64,000 nt of DNA from Natrinema hispanicum (GTDB lineage Archaea; Halobacteriota; Halobacteria; Halobacteriales; Natrialbaceae), in NCBI RefSeq assembly GCF_004217335.1, contig NZ_SHMP01000004.1:806001-870000 (forward strand), written 5' to 3'. The position numbers and the translations under genes were made by a program. Positions 1 through 9,834 of this stretch are shown one piece after another (the stretch's first letter is position 1; every line of letters begins with the position of its first letter). The notes under the pieces were generated by a model, which had not been told where the DNA came from, made no database searches, and was given only the letters and a program-made list of their open reading frames with translations.

Positions 1-222
1 TCGGTGTCGTCTCGCAGTGGTGCCGGCAGGGTCGCCGACGGGAGCGCCTGGCCATGGGTCGGGAACGGGAGGATTGGACGGATCATCGACGCCCTCCCAC
101 TCTTTCGCGTCGAGATACGTATTCGACCCGCCGTCACTACCGCTGCCCAACATGCCCATACAGCCGCTCAGGCTCAGTGTGACACCGGAGCCAACTGACG
201 CAAGCAGTGTCCGTTTGCGCAT
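1..222 (-). CDS. Lipoprotein, N-terminal part, cut by window edge
   Basis: An open frame of 74 codons reads leftward from an ATG at 222-220 and leaves the window without a stop. The N-terminus has a basic start (RKR), a hydrophobic stretch and a lipobox LSGC ending at Cys21, so the product should be a membrane-anchored lipoprotein facing outward. After the Cys comes a Gly/Ser/Asp-rich linker, as in other haloarchaeal lipoproteins. A TATA-like GCTTTAGG lies about 25 nt upstream, which fits a leaderless transcript. The functional domain is outside the window, so no function can be named. Confidence 0.7.
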   Translation of the reverse strand, partial: MRKRTLLASVGSGVTLSLSGCMGMLGSGSDGGSNTYLDAKEWEGVDDPSNPPVPDPWPGAPVGDPAGTTARRHR

Positions 223-383
223 TGATATCGACAATTGCAGTCTCAGCCTAAAGCTTCATCTGGTATATCCATCGAAACCGCGCACTCGAGTGAGCGGACG
301 ACCGTTGTATCAAACGTTTCGGATGTCTCAGCCGCTGTGAGCGGTCGCGGGTCTCTTGTAGCCACGGGCCAACTGTCGACGCG

Positions 384-1127
384 ATGGATCGGCGGCGGCC
401 CGCGACGGGAGACACGAACGCCGACGGGAGCACCGACCGTGCACTCGTGCGGGGACTGGTGAATCTCCTCGTCGCCATCCTCCTCGTCTGTTCGCTCGCG
501 CTCGGAACCGCCCTGTTTGCACCGCAGTTTATCGACGGCATCGACATCGGCGAGCAGCCATCTCCCAGCCCCGAGCCGCCGCCAGCCGGCGAGCGAAACC
601 CTGCAGTGGCCGACTCCGGTGATCCGAGGGCCTCGAGTTACGAGACCGACGTCGAGGTGGTTCGCTCTGCGACCGTCGAGGACTTCGTCCACGCCAAAAT
701 TAACGACCGACGGGCTGTCCATGACCTCCCGCCGCTCAAGTGGGACGGGACAGTCGCGTCCGTCGCACGCGCACACAGCGCCGATATGGCCCGCCGTGAC
801 TACTTCGCCCACCGGAACCCGGACGGGGAAGCGCCTGCCGACCGATTTCAGGATGTTGCCAACTACTGTCAGGGATACGGCGAGAACATCGCCAAAACGT
901 GGCTCGGCCGACGCGTCAGCCAAGCCGACGACGACGGTATCGTTCGCCACCGAACCGCGGAAGGACTCGCGACCGGACTGGTCAACCAGTGGATGAACTC
1001 GACGCCTCACCGGCGGGCGATCCTCGAAGAGGGGCGTACGCCCGGCTGGGACCGCGCCGGCGTCGGCGTTTACATCGCCGATAACGGAGCGGTTTACGCG
1101 GGGCAGAACTTCTGCCAGGAGTGGTGA
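384..1127 (+). CDS. CAP/SCP-domain secreted or membrane-anchored protein
   Basis: This 247-residue protein has one N-terminal membrane segment (about residues 25-45), a Pro-rich linker (PSPSPEPPP) and a C-terminal CAP domain (about 95-247). CAP marks are visible: ARAHSADMA with the conserved His, YFAHRNPDG, YGENIA, the STPHRRAIL helix and a final GVGVY...GQNFCQEW strand. The domain would sit outside the cell. CAP proteins are seen in many prokaryotic envelopes, but their molecular role is not settled, so only the fold is assigned. Two Cys (in NYCQGYGENIA and FCQEW) could pair outside the cell. It stands alone on its strand. Confidence 0.85.
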   Translation: MDRRRPATGDTNADGSTDRALVRGLVNLLVAILLVCSLALGTALFAPQFIDGIDIGEQPSPSPEPPPAGERNPAVADSGDPRASSYETDVEVVRSATVEDFVHAKINDRRAVHDLPPLKWDGTVASVARAHSADMARRDYFAHRNPDGEAPADRFQDVANYCQGYGENIAKTWLGRRVSQADDDGIVRHRTAEGLATGLVNQWMNSTPHRRAILEEGRTPGWDRAGVGVYIADNGAVYAGQNFCQEW

Positions 1128-1274
1128 GCGATCGGTGGGTGTTCCCGTCTCGAGCAGGACTCGGGACTGAGACTCACGATTGCTGACAGTCGCGGCGAAA
1201 AAACCGGCACTGACCGAGGCACAGAGAGTGCGAACGACTTACAGGTTCTTGGGCACCACCGTCGTACGTTCCCT

Positions 1275-2057
1275 ATGGAGGTTCCCGAGACGCTCACCGC
1301 GATCTATCGGACGGCGAGCGACCGCGATCTGACCTTCCTCGCTGCCGGCTTCGCGTATTACGCGTTCGTCTCGCTTATTCCGCTGGTTTTGCTCGCGCTC
1401 GTCGTTGGCTCGCTGATCGGTGGTGAGCAGGCGGCCGAGCAGTTGATCACTGCCGCCGGCGACTTTCTCCCGGCAGCAGGCGAACAACTCGTGACCGATG
1501 CACTGACGACCGAAGCCGGGCGCGCTGAAGCGACCGTCATCGCGCTCGTCGTCGCCGCGTGGGGTGCGCTCAAGGTCTTCCGCGGGCTGAGTCTGGCGTT
1601 CGACAAGGTTTACGACGAGGTTGCCGAGGACTCGATGGCCGACCAGATCAAAGACGGACTCACCGTCATCGTCGCCGGCGCGGGCGCGCTCGTGTTGATG
1701 ATCGGGATCGGGGCACTGCTCGCGATCGTTGCCGATACCATCCCGTTCGTCGGTGCCCTTGGCTGGCTCTCGTTGCTGGTCGGACTGATCTTCGTCTTCC
1801 TACCGATCTACTACGTCTTGCCGCCGATTCCGGTTACCCTGCGCGAGATCCTTCCCGGTGCGGTCTTCGCCGCCGTCGGCTGGACGATTCTGCAGTTCGG
1901 CTTCCAGATTTATGCGGCAAACGCCGCCCAGTACGAGGCCTATGGCGCTGTCGGCGTGGTCATCCTGTTCGTCACCTGGCTCTACTTCGCCGGCATCATC
2001 ATCCTCGTCGGTGCCGTCTTCAACGTCGTCCAGTCACACCCCTCGATCGCGGCGTAG
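1275..2057 (+). CDS. YihY/BrkB-family integral membrane protein
   Basis: This 260-residue polytopic protein opens with an amphipathic stretch and a membrane segment at FLAAGFAYYAFVSLIPL, the typical YihY/BrkB start. About five further hydrophobic segments follow and it ends in LYFAGIIILVGAVFNVV. The family was once called ribonuclease BN in error; current knowledge supports only a membrane protein, possibly a transporter. The ATG at 1275 has a TATA-like ACTTACA about 30 nt upstream, fitting a leaderless mRNA. It reads in the same direction as the acidic protein gene 87 nt downstream, but that gene has its own TATA-like box. Confidence 0.85.
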   Translation: MEVPETLTAIYRTASDRDLTFLAAGFAYYAFVSLIPLVLLALVVGSLIGGEQAAEQLITAAGDFLPAAGEQLVTDALTTEAGRAEATVIALVVAAWGALKVFRGLSLAFDKVYDEVAEDSMADQIKDGLTVIVAGAGALVLMIGIGALLAIVADTIPFVGALGWLSLLVGLIFVFLPIYYVLPPIPVTLREILPGAVFAAVGWTILQFGFQIYAANAAQYEAYGAVGVVILFVTWLYFAGIIILVGAVFNVVQSHPSIAA

Positions 2058-2144
2058 AATTTCACTCGAGGTGCGGTCCATCTCGAATTCCAGACTGTCC
2101 GAACAGGGGAACAGTTATGTCTTCGGCAGCGCCAGACTGCCATC

Positions 2145-2903
2145 ATGAGCGACGAGCGTGCAGCCGATTCGGACGGTGCCGACAATGCCGAGTCGGGCGA
2201 CAGCCTCGAGCCAGGTGGTGGCCCACAGCGTGTCGTCTCCGAGGAGAGCGTCGACGACATTCTCGCGTCGCTCGATGAGACGAAATCCGAGTCAGTAGAC
2301 TCGAGCGACACGACCGCCACGGCGGACGAGTCTGATGCCGTGACGACTACGTTCGACGAGGACGACGTTCCGGCAGCCGACGAGCCGACCGACGACGCGA
2401 GTCAGCCAGACACAGGACCGGCCACCGAGACTGCGACGGCCGACCACACAGTTGCTGACAGCGAGTCGGGCGCGGACACAGCCGACGACACTGCCGACAC
2501 CGAGGACACCGCCGCTCCGTCCGAGCCGGACACGGACGCAACCGCGGACGACGCGACGACGGTCGATGCCGCCGCCTCGAGCCTGCCCGACGACACCTCG
2601 CTCGAGGAACTGGCCGCCCGCGTCGAGGACGGGACCGTCACGGGCGCGGACGTCCGAGCGGCCGAGGCTGGCGACGGCCGCGAGTCGACCCCCGAGATCG
2701 ACGAGGTCGACCTCTCGCTTGACGACCTCGAGATGTCTGGCGTCGGTGACACGGGGAGCGATTCCGATGTACCCGACGATGCTGGCCCACTGGCCGGCTC
2801 GGTCGACCGCGATGGTGTGTCCGATGCGAGCGACGACGGCGACAGCGACGAAGACGACACCCCCGGACTGTTCGGACGAATCAAGAGCTTCTTCTCGCGA
2901 TAA
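2145..2903 (+). CDS. Very acidic low-complexity protein with a basic, Phe-rich C-terminus
   Basis: The 252-residue product is dominated by Asp, Glu, Thr, Ser and Ala, with long disordered-looking runs, and ends in a short basic-hydrophobic tail (LFGRIKSFFSR). A conserved-looking core near residues 150-180 (SLEELAARVEDGTVTGADVRAAEAG) resembles a short helical unit and is followed by EIDEVDLSLDDL. I recognise no enzyme family. The amphipathic tail could bind a membrane or a partner, which is inference. TATA-like AGTTATGTC lies about 28 nt upstream of the ATG. Codon-phase GC bias supports real coding. Confidence 0.75.
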   Translation: MSDERAADSDGADNAESGDSLEPGGGPQRVVSEESVDDILASLDETKSESVDSSDTTATADESDAVTTTFDEDDVPAADEPTDDASQPDTGPATETATADHTVADSESGADTADDTADTEDTAAPSEPDTDATADDATTVDAAASSLPDDTSLEELAARVEDGTVTGADVRAAEAGDGRESTPEIDEVDLSLDDLEMSGVGDTGSDSDVPDDAGPLAGSVDRDGVSDASDDGDSDEDDTPGLFGRIKSFFSR

Positions 2904-2951
2904 CGCGCTGTTCGTCGTTCGCGGCTATCTCGCTCGAGGCTGCCCGTTCGC

Positions 2952-3861
2952 TTAGCCGACCAGTGTGATGAGCACGAACAGCGTCGCGATCGAGAGCAAC
3001 GTCGTGACGAAGACGTTCAGCGATGCGAACTCCCGGTCGCCGCCGAGTTCGTTCGCGAAGACGAACGTCGAGACGGCCGTCGGCGTCCCGAACATCACCA
3101 CGCTAGCGGTGAACGTCGCCGAATCGACGGCGAGCGTCGAGAAGACGGCCCACGCGAGTACTGGCATCAGCCCGATTTTGAGCGCGACGACGGTAGCAGT
3201 CGCCTCGAGATCGACGTCGGCGGGATCGACCTGTAGGGACGCGCCCACACAGAGCAACGCGATCGGCAACGCCAGCGAGCCGACGGCGTCGAGCCCGGTC
3301 GCGGCGGCCGACGGAATCGAGAGTCCGAGCGAGCCGACGGCGAGTCCGCCGACCAGCGTTGCAAGGACCGGATTGGTCACGAGCCCGCGGAGTTCCTTTG
3401 CGAGCGATACGTCGGCTCCGTTCAGCGTCGACAAGACGAGAATCGTCAGCGGCATCTGCGTCAGCGTCACAACGCCCAACACGACGCTCGCGATCGCCGT
3501 CACCGACGCATCGAACGTCGCTGCGACCAGCGGCAAGCCGAGATAGCCCAGATTCGAGTGATACGACTGGACGATGGCGACGCTGCGACGCGCGCTCGAG
3601 TCACGATTCCGGTGGACGAGTGCGGCGAGCCCCACGGTCGTAAACAGCACGAAGAGGAGGCCACCGACCAGTGCCGGCGAGAGCAACTCACCGATGGCTC
3701 TGTCGTAGGTGGAGACGAAGATCAGCGCCGGCAGCGCGACGTAGTACGCGAAGGCGTTCAGCAGTTCGGTCCGACGGCGATCGAGGAATGCCAGTCGTCC
3801 GCAATCCGGCACCGAACAGCAACACCGCGAGCAGCGCCAGCAGCCGACCGACGACTTCCAT
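2952..3861 (-). pseudogene. AEC-family (auxin efflux carrier-like) permease, one-base frameshift near the N-terminus
   Basis: Starting from ATG 3861 the frame gives MEVVGRLLALLAVLLFGAGL, a good first membrane helix, then runs out of frame near 3785. From there a second frame gives LDRRRTELLNAFAYYVALPALIF and about nine more helices ending near 2952. Removing one G of the GG at 3785-3786 joins them as ...RTTGILDRRRTELL..., exactly the family pattern, for about 302 residues. AEC proteins are 10-helix secondary carriers for organic acids or similar anions; the substrate is unknown. The break is either a sequencing/assembly error or a young mutation, because the rest of the gene shows no decay. 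Confidence 0.8.
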
Positions 3862-4114
3862 GTCAAGGCCCAGTTGATTCGGGGGCTTGTACCGTTCGGT
3901 CGTCACATGGCTATGTGTCGGGGTTTCACACCCCTCAGTTTCGTCTGAGTCACCTCTTCGTTGGGGGGGGAGATCAGCCAGCGTAAGTGAGCGTGCTGAT
4001 CGATATCGACCGCGACTGCCCCGTTCGATCGATCGGCAGGTACCTGATAGCTACCCTGCAACACGGCGTCGATTCAGAAACGCTCATGATGTGTTATACA
4101 TATTGCTCACTATC

Positions 4115-5191
4115 ATGAAACTCACCCGTCGGAACGTACTCGGCGTTGCAGGTGCGTCGATGGCAACCGGCATCGCCGGCTGTCTCGGATCGAACGAAGG
4201 GGGAAACGGGAATGGGAACGGCGATGGAAGCGACTTGCCCGAATATCACCGCTGGCTCACCACCGACAGTAACGGGTCGCTCAGTTACGTCTACGTTGAC
4301 TGGAACCACCTTTCGAACCTCGAGTCCGGAAACCAAAGTACCAGCAATGCCACCACTGGCTCACAGTCGGACCCGATGCTTGGGCTTCCGATAACCGGCA
4401 TGATGGCAGCGGCCTTCGTCGTCGGTTTTGGCCTCAGCGCGTACGGGCTCTCGGGGATGATCAACTACAGCCAGTCGGGAACTGAGACTGACGAGACCGG
4501 GGGCATGAACTCGAAAAGTGATGCAATGCTCTCGACGAACGAGGCCATCGTCCTGACTGGAGACATCGACGCTGAGGAGGTCGACGGAATCCTGACAGCC
4601 GAGCCGGAGGGCTTCTCGCTTTCCAAACAGTACGAGCAGACCGACGAAATCGGCGACTACGCCGTCTACACGCCGGTCAACGAGGAGAGCAGCGAGGCGA
4701 TCGCCGTCAGCGATGGCGCGCTGGTCTTTACCAGTCGTGACGACATTACCGAGCCCGTTGACGCGGTTCGGACCCCGATCGAAGCCGCCGCGGGCGAGAC
4801 GGAGCGGGCGACCGAGGCGAACGACGACCTCAAGTGGCTCGTCTCGACTGCAGGCCATGGTCATCTCGTGGTTGGCGGCTACGGCGAGTCGTTCGAGCCC
4901 GCCGCCGAAAGTGACAACGACGATAGCGGTGACAACGTCTCCGATCTCGGAAGCGGAACCCAAGACGAATTCAACATGGAGTATACCGAACTCGAGACCG
5001 TCGACAGCGGCGTCAGTTCACTCACGTTCGACGACACCGGGTCGCAGGCGACCGGCAAGTTCGCGGCGATCCTCGGCGACGGGAACGCGAGCGCGCTCGA
5101 GGACTCGCTTGGTTCGTCGGCTGCCGAGAGTTCGGTCACGGTTGAGGACGGTCGCGTGACCGCCACCGCGACGTGGGACTCGATCAATTGA
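4115..5191 (+). CDS. Twin-arginine lipoprotein of unknown function
   Basis: I start at ATG 4115 because the sequence then begins MKLTRRNVLGVAGASMATG and reaches a lipobox IAGC, a classic haloarchaeal Tat lipoprotein signal; the frame stays open upstream but has no signal there. The mature 358-residue product has a Gly/Asn/Asp linker, a region of about 60 residues, one hydrophobic segment (LPITGMMAAAFVVGFGLSA), then about 230 hydrophilic residues with alternating strand-like motifs. I do not recognise the family. A Tat lipoprotein with an internal membrane-length helix is odd; the segment may instead be buried. TTATAC-like sequence lies just upstream. Confidence 0.75.
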   Translation: MKLTRRNVLGVAGASMATGIAGCLGSNEGGNGNGNGDGSDLPEYHRWLTTDSNGSLSYVYVDWNHLSNLESGNQSTSNATTGSQSDPMLGLPITGMMAAAFVVGFGLSAYGLSGMINYSQSGTETDETGGMNSKSDAMLSTNEAIVLTGDIDAEEVDGILTAEPEGFSLSKQYEQTDEIGDYAVYTPVNEESSEAIAVSDGALVFTSRDDITEPVDAVRTPIEAAAGETERATEANDDLKWLVSTAGHGHLVVGGYGESFEPAAESDNDDSGDNVSDLGSGTQDEFNMEYTELETVDSGVSSLTFDDTGSQATGKFAAILGDGNASALEDSLGSSAAESSVTVEDGRVTATATWDSIN

Positions 5192-5211
5192 CGCTCGCGC
5201 CGTGTTGGACG

Positions 5212-5976
5212 TCACGCCTCGAGACGATGCCGACGCCCAATCGCCGCCACGCGGAACTCGGTCGTGCCCGTGACGAGGAGGGCACCTCCGACACCCGCGA
5301 GGAGGAGGCTGGTGACCGGCGGCGTGATGGTGGCGACGAGGATGGTTCCACCGACGGCACCGGCGAGGAAGCCAAACTGGACCGCGAGGACGCTCGCGAT
5401 GCCCCAGCTGCGGCTGACTGGCGCGTATAGCCCGCCGACGGCAACCGTCTCGGCGAGCGCGTGGACCGTCAGGACGGTCAGTGCGACGAGCCCGAACGAA
5501 GCACTCGTCGCGTAGATGCCCGCGACGAGGATCCCTTCGACGACGCGATGGGTCAGCACCGCGCCGAGTGCCGCGTCCGCACAGCCGGCGTGCGGTGACA
5601 CGCCGTGTTCGCGTCCAACCCAGGCGATCGCCCCGCCGAGCAGTCCGCCACCGATCGCCAGTAGCCACTGCTGTGTGAGACCCGACACTAATGCTGCGAG
5701 TCCTAGCACGATCACCAGTACCGTCACCTCGCGTCGCGTCGTTGTGCCGTGGATGTTCGCAACGGCGGAGGCAGATTTGGATCGGTAGTGCGAGACGGTA
5801 CCGAGCCCAACTGCGACGCCAAGCAGCGCTGAGAACCCGATCGCGACGACGAACGGAATCGCCGGCTCGTTGGCACCGGCCGCTGCTGTCTCCGAGCCAG
5901 TCCCGTGGGCGCTGACGACTGTCGGCCAGATTGCGAGCGCGACGAGCGCGGTCGTGGTCGCTCGGCTCACTCGCAT
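5212..5976 (-). CDS. ZIP-like divalent metal transporter homologue
   Basis: The 254-residue protein has a probable signal peptide (cleavage near VVSAHG) and about seven further membrane helices. Two neighbouring helices carry HRVVEGILVAG and HALAETVAVGG, which resemble the paired H-x3-E metal sites of ZIP-family helices 4 and 5. The His-rich cytosolic loop of many ZIP proteins is absent. I infer metal transport, perhaps Zn, Mn or Fe; a non-transport membrane role is possible. It lies downstream of the SBP56 gene on the same strand with a 135-nt gap, so co-transcription is possible but not shown. Confidence 0.55.
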   Translation of the reverse strand: MRVSRATTTALVALAIWPTVVSAHGTGSETAAAGANEPAIPFVVAIGFSALLGVAVGLGTVSHYRSKSASAVANIHGTTTRREVTVLVIVLGLAALVSGLTQQWLLAIGGGLLGGAIAWVGREHGVSPHAGCADAALGAVLTHRVVEGILVAGIYATSASFGLVALTVLTVHALAETVAVGGLYAPVSRSWGIASVLAVQFGFLAGAVGGTILVATITPPVTSLLLAGVGGALLVTGTTEFRVAAIGRRHRLEA

Positions 5977-6111
5977 CGTCGCCCACCAGTTTTCGTTGAG
6001 TAGATCATCATCGTATTGTCACCGGTTCGATCAGCCCGCTGTCCGTCGGCGGGCCGCCGCCCACCCCCGCGAGCGATCGTCGGCTCGAGGGGGTGTCTTC
6101 GCTCGTTGCAC

Positions 6112-7500
6112 CTACAGCCAGACGTCGCTCGTGCAGTCGCCGTCGGGCCAGCGGATCTCGTGGGCGCGAGCTGGTCCTTCCGGTAGCGTCCCGAAGTCGA
6201 CGAGGAAGTCCTCGTCGAGGGTCATCGTCCCCCTGCGGGGATCCACGTCGGCTTTCAGCATCACCGAGCCCTGCTTGGCTTCCTCGGGGAAGAACTGGTC
6301 GTCCCACGTCGAGTACAGCGATGTCGTAAAGTACAGACGCTCGCCGTCAAGCGAGAGTTGGAGCATCTGCGGGCCGGCGTTGATCGGCCGGCCCTGCACC
6401 GCCTGGCGGTCACCGAAGAGCCCGCCCACGGAGAACGTGTCGGCCAGCCGCGGGTTCGACGGATCGGAGATGTCGTACATGCGAACCTCGCCGTGGAGCC
6501 AGTTTGCGAAGAACAGGTAGCGGTCGTCCATCGAGATCAGGAGGTCCGTGATGAGGCCGGGGACGGGCATGTCCCAGTCCTCGTGTTCGCGCGCCTCCAC
6601 GTCGATGACGTTGTCCGCGTGCCACTCGCCGTCCTCGCGGTACAGGTGGAACATGTTCGAAGAGAGCGCAGCCCCGACGTAGGCGTGGTCCGATTCGGGG
6701 GTGTGCAGGAAGCGCACCTCGAGCGGGATCATCCCCGCTTCGCCGAGGTCGATCGTCTGTTCGACCGTCCGGTCCTCCCAGTTCCAGAAATGCAGCTTCT
6801 GGCCGTATTTCCCGGCTTCGACGTCTTCTAAGTCGAACCCCGGATAGTAGGTTTTCGGCGCGGCCCACTCGCTCGAGACCATCACGTTCCGACGCGGCTG
6901 GTACCAGTAGTCGTAGTTCATCTCGATGTCGCCCGGCGTGTCCCAGCGCCCTTCGATCTCGAAGTCCTCGTTCAGGAGGAGGAACCCGCCCGGGAGGTCG
7001 CCGTCGGCGTTACCGAGCATGCTGATCATGATCTGTCCCTCGGGGATGCAGTGGACGGTATGCGGGGCCGAGAGATCGTACTCGAAGACTTCCTCGGGTT
7101 CGATCACGTTGACGAGTTCGGGATTTTTTCGGTCTTTGGTGTCGATGATGTGAAGGCGAGACGAGCGGTTGCCGGGTACGACGAGGTACCGTCGCTCTGC
7201 ACCCTCGACGTGGCAAGACGACGAGCAGGCGTTCCAGCCGAAGTGGTGGAGTTCGTCACCGACGGTCGGCATTTCGATCCGATCGATGACATCACAATAG
7301 GTCGACGAGTCGGGGTCGACGTCGACGACGGTCAGCATGTCGGGCGCGTCGATTCCCGTCCCGACGTAGAGCGCCGGCACGTACGCGACGGTCTCTCGAG
7401 TCGCCTCCTCGATCGCGGCCTGTGGCGTCTCGTAGCCCACCGCGCCGGGGTGGTGTTCGTGGACGCGACTTTCACTGCCATGTTTTGAGTGCGAGCTCAT
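6112..7500 (-). CDS. SBP56-family protein, probable methanethiol oxidase
   Basis: The 462-residue sequence matches the selenium-binding protein 56 family along its length: an N-terminal YVPALYVGTG strand, PTVGDELHHFGWNACSSSCH with the conserved Cys cluster, HTVHCIPEGQIMISMLG, and a propeller-like series up to DCTSDVWL. Characterised members oxidise methanethiol to formaldehyde, hydrogen sulfide and hydrogen peroxide using copper. The His and Cys residues above are candidate metal ligands. There is no export signal, so it should be cytosolic. A TATA-like GTTTATGC about 27 nt upstream suggests a leaderless mRNA. The gene is complete. Confidence 0.85.
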   Translation of the reverse strand: MSSHSKHGSESRVHEHHPGAVGYETPQAAIEEATRETVAYVPALYVGTGIDAPDMLTVVDVDPDSSTYCDVIDRIEMPTVGDELHHFGWNACSSSCHVEGAERRYLVVPGNRSSRLHIIDTKDRKNPELVNVIEPEEVFEYDLSAPHTVHCIPEGQIMISMLGNADGDLPGGFLLLNEDFEIEGRWDTPGDIEMNYDYWYQPRRNVMVSSEWAAPKTYYPGFDLEDVEAGKYGQKLHFWNWEDRTVEQTIDLGEAGMIPLEVRFLHTPESDHAYVGAALSSNMFHLYREDGEWHADNVIDVEAREHEDWDMPVPGLITDLLISMDDRYLFFANWLHGEVRMYDISDPSNPRLADTFSVGGLFGDRQAVQGRPINAGPQMLQLSLDGERLYFTTSLYSTWDDQFFPEEAKQGSVMLKADVDPRRGTMTLDEDFLVDFGTLPEGPARAHEIRWPDGDCTSDVWL

Positions 7501-7762
7501 GTCTTATATTGCATCGAGTAGTAGCATAAACGAATATCGTGGAAAACAGTGACAATTTTTCAGTCAGGTGTTTCGATGAACTGGTATTCTGCTGGGGAAA
7601 GACACAGTTGACTCGAGCCGTCTGTTGCTGATTCGGGATCATTCAGAAGGGTGGCTTGTACGCGGTACACAGTGCTACACCCGCTCGTCGGTCGCTGTTG
7701 CGCTGTAGTAGCCACTGACTATCAGTATGTGAATGGTTTCCGTTGTTACGATAGAACGGGAC

Positions 7763-7778
7763 TGGGACAGATTTGAAC
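7763..7778 (-). repeat. Partial copy of the tRNA-Val T-loop/acceptor region
   Basis: TGGGACAGATTTGAAC at 7763-7778 matches the tRNA-Val sequence at 7908-7923 in 15 of 16 positions, same orientation, 145 bp apart. The acceptor and T-stem around it do not pair well, so it is not a functional tRNA end. Confidence 0.5.
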
Positions 7779-7850
7779 CTCGCCGAGACGTGCTCACTCA
7801 CTGGCGTTCGCTGTGTGCGACTCGTCTGGCTCAAACTGCCCGTAACGAAT

Positions 7851-7900
7851 TTTCGAGCGACGCGCTCGTCGCGTCGCTCCTCGCGTAGTATCGCTCGAAA
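7851..7900 (-). terminator. Nested hairpin directly after tRNA-Val
   Basis: TTTCGAGCGA (7851-7860) pairs perfectly with TCGCTCGAAA (7891-7900). An alternative inner stem AGCGACGCG/CGCGTCGCT spans 7856-7878. It starts three bases beyond the tRNA 3' end and may act in termination or 3' processing. Confidence 0.4.
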
Positions 7901-7902
7901 AA

Positions 7903-7977
7903 TGGGTTGGGGCAGATTTGAACTGCCGGCCTCCTCCATGTCAAGGAGGTGTCATAACCAGACTAGACCACCAACCC
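7903..7977 (-). tRNA. tRNA-Val (anticodon GAC)
   Basis: The 75-nt cloverleaf has acceptor arms GGGTTGG and CCAACCC with discriminator A, an anticodon stem CCTCC/GGAGG around loop TTGACAT, and a T-arm with loop TTCAAAT closed by GGCAG/CTGCC. The anticodon GAC reads Val codons GUC and GUU. CCA is not encoded. No intron is present. Confidence 0.95.
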
Positions 7978-8164
7978 GCCTGGCTTCGGTCTGCGTGACC
8001 TCACTGCCACGCTTCCTGACTGCATTCAATCGTTGCTCGCCACCATAATTGAAGCTTTCGAATCGGACGCCGTACGGGAGTCGCCCTCACGCACCCGGTC
8101 GACACGCTTAAGTTGATGTACGAATTTGGGCATTACAAGACAACAACGTACATTGGTGTTCACT

Positions 8165-9177
8165 ATGCAGGAGTACGTCGAACGAGTGACCGAGGGACAG
8201 GATCTGACACAGAACGAGGCTCGAGCGGCGTCAACGGCCGTTTTCGAGGATGCAACCGAGGCACAGATCGGCGCGCTCCTGACGGCGCTGCGCGCGAAAG
8301 GAGAGACGGAAGCCGAGATCGCGGGCTTCGCCGAAGGAATGCGCGAGGCAGCTCGCACGATCTCGCCGGACCGCGAGCCGCTGGTCGACACCTGCGGCAC
8401 CGGTGGCGACGACTACAACACGATCAACGTCTCGACGACGAGCGCGATCGTCGCCGCGGGTGCTGGCGTTCCGATCGCCAAGCACGGCAACTACTCGGTT
8501 TCATCGTCGTCGGGCAGCGCGGACGTCTTGGAGGAAGTCGGCGTCAACGTCGAGGCCGAACCGCCCGCCGTCGAGGAAGCCATCGAGGACGACGGCATCG
8601 GCTTTATGCTCGCACCGGTGTTCCACCCGGCGATGAAGGCCGTCATCGGCCCGCGCAAGGAACTCGGGATGCGGACGATCTTCAATGTGCTCGGGCCGCT
8701 GACCAACCCCGCCGGTGCGGACGCACAGGTCGTCGGCGTCTACGACTCCGCTCTCGTCTCGACGCTCGCGGACGCTCTCTCGCGGATGGACATCGAGCGC
8801 GCGCTGGTCGTCCACGGCGCGGGCACCGACGAAATCGCCATCCACGGCGAGACCGTCGCCGCCGAAGTCGACGGCAGCTCCGTCGAGCAGTACTCGCTCG
8901 AGCCTGCTGATCTGGGCCTCAACGAGCACGACATCGACGACATCGCCGGCGGCGCTCCCGAGGAGAACGCCGCGGATATGCGCGGCATCCTCGAGGGCGA
9001 CGTGACCGGTGCCAAACGCGACGTCATCCTGGCTAACGCCGGTGCGGCAATCTACGTCGCGGGCGAGGCCAACTCGCTCGAGGCCGGTGCCGACGCTGCC
9101 CACGAGGCGATCGAATCCGGCGCGGCGGCCCGGAAACTCGAGCAGCTTTGTAGCGTGACGCCACAGCCAGAGGGACG

Positions 9178-9181
<4 letters not shown>
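8165..9181 (+). CDS. trpD: Anthranilate phosphoribosyltransferase
   Basis: The 338-residue enzyme joins anthranilate to PRPP to give phosphoribosyl-anthranilate, step two of tryptophan synthesis. The PRPP-binding motif DTCGTGGDDYNTINVST, the KHGNYSVSSSSGSADVLEE helix and GPLTNPAGA are all present. I chose the ATG at 8165 because it opens the usual N-terminal helix; the frame upstream adds 13 unlike residues. It is first in a tight trpD-F-E-G operon and overlaps trpF by 4 nt. A TATA-like GCTTAAG lies at about 8106-8112, leaving a leader of roughly 30 nt. Tryptophan control is likely, but no attenuator is visible. Confidence 0.95.

Positions 9182-9830
<649 letters not shown>

Positions 9831-9834
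<4 letters not shown>

Larger units (their letters stand above)
7501..7902. other. Gene-free stretch between the SBP56 gene and tRNA-Val
   Basis: About 400 nt without a credible gene. It holds the SBP56 promoter (7521-7532), a 16-nt partial copy of the tRNA-Val 3' region (7763-7778) and a nested hairpin just past the tRNA 3' end (7851-7900). The rest shows no clear coding or structural signal. Confidence 0.5.

Noticed and set aside
3963..3970. A run of eight G before the Tat lipoprotein gene as a phase-variation switch
   Set aside because: It is about 150 nt from the start codon and not in the promoter or the gene. It may only mark a site prone to read errors.
7643..8048. Short open frames across tRNA-Val
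   Set aside because: They read through the tRNA gene and its hairpin, and are not proteins.
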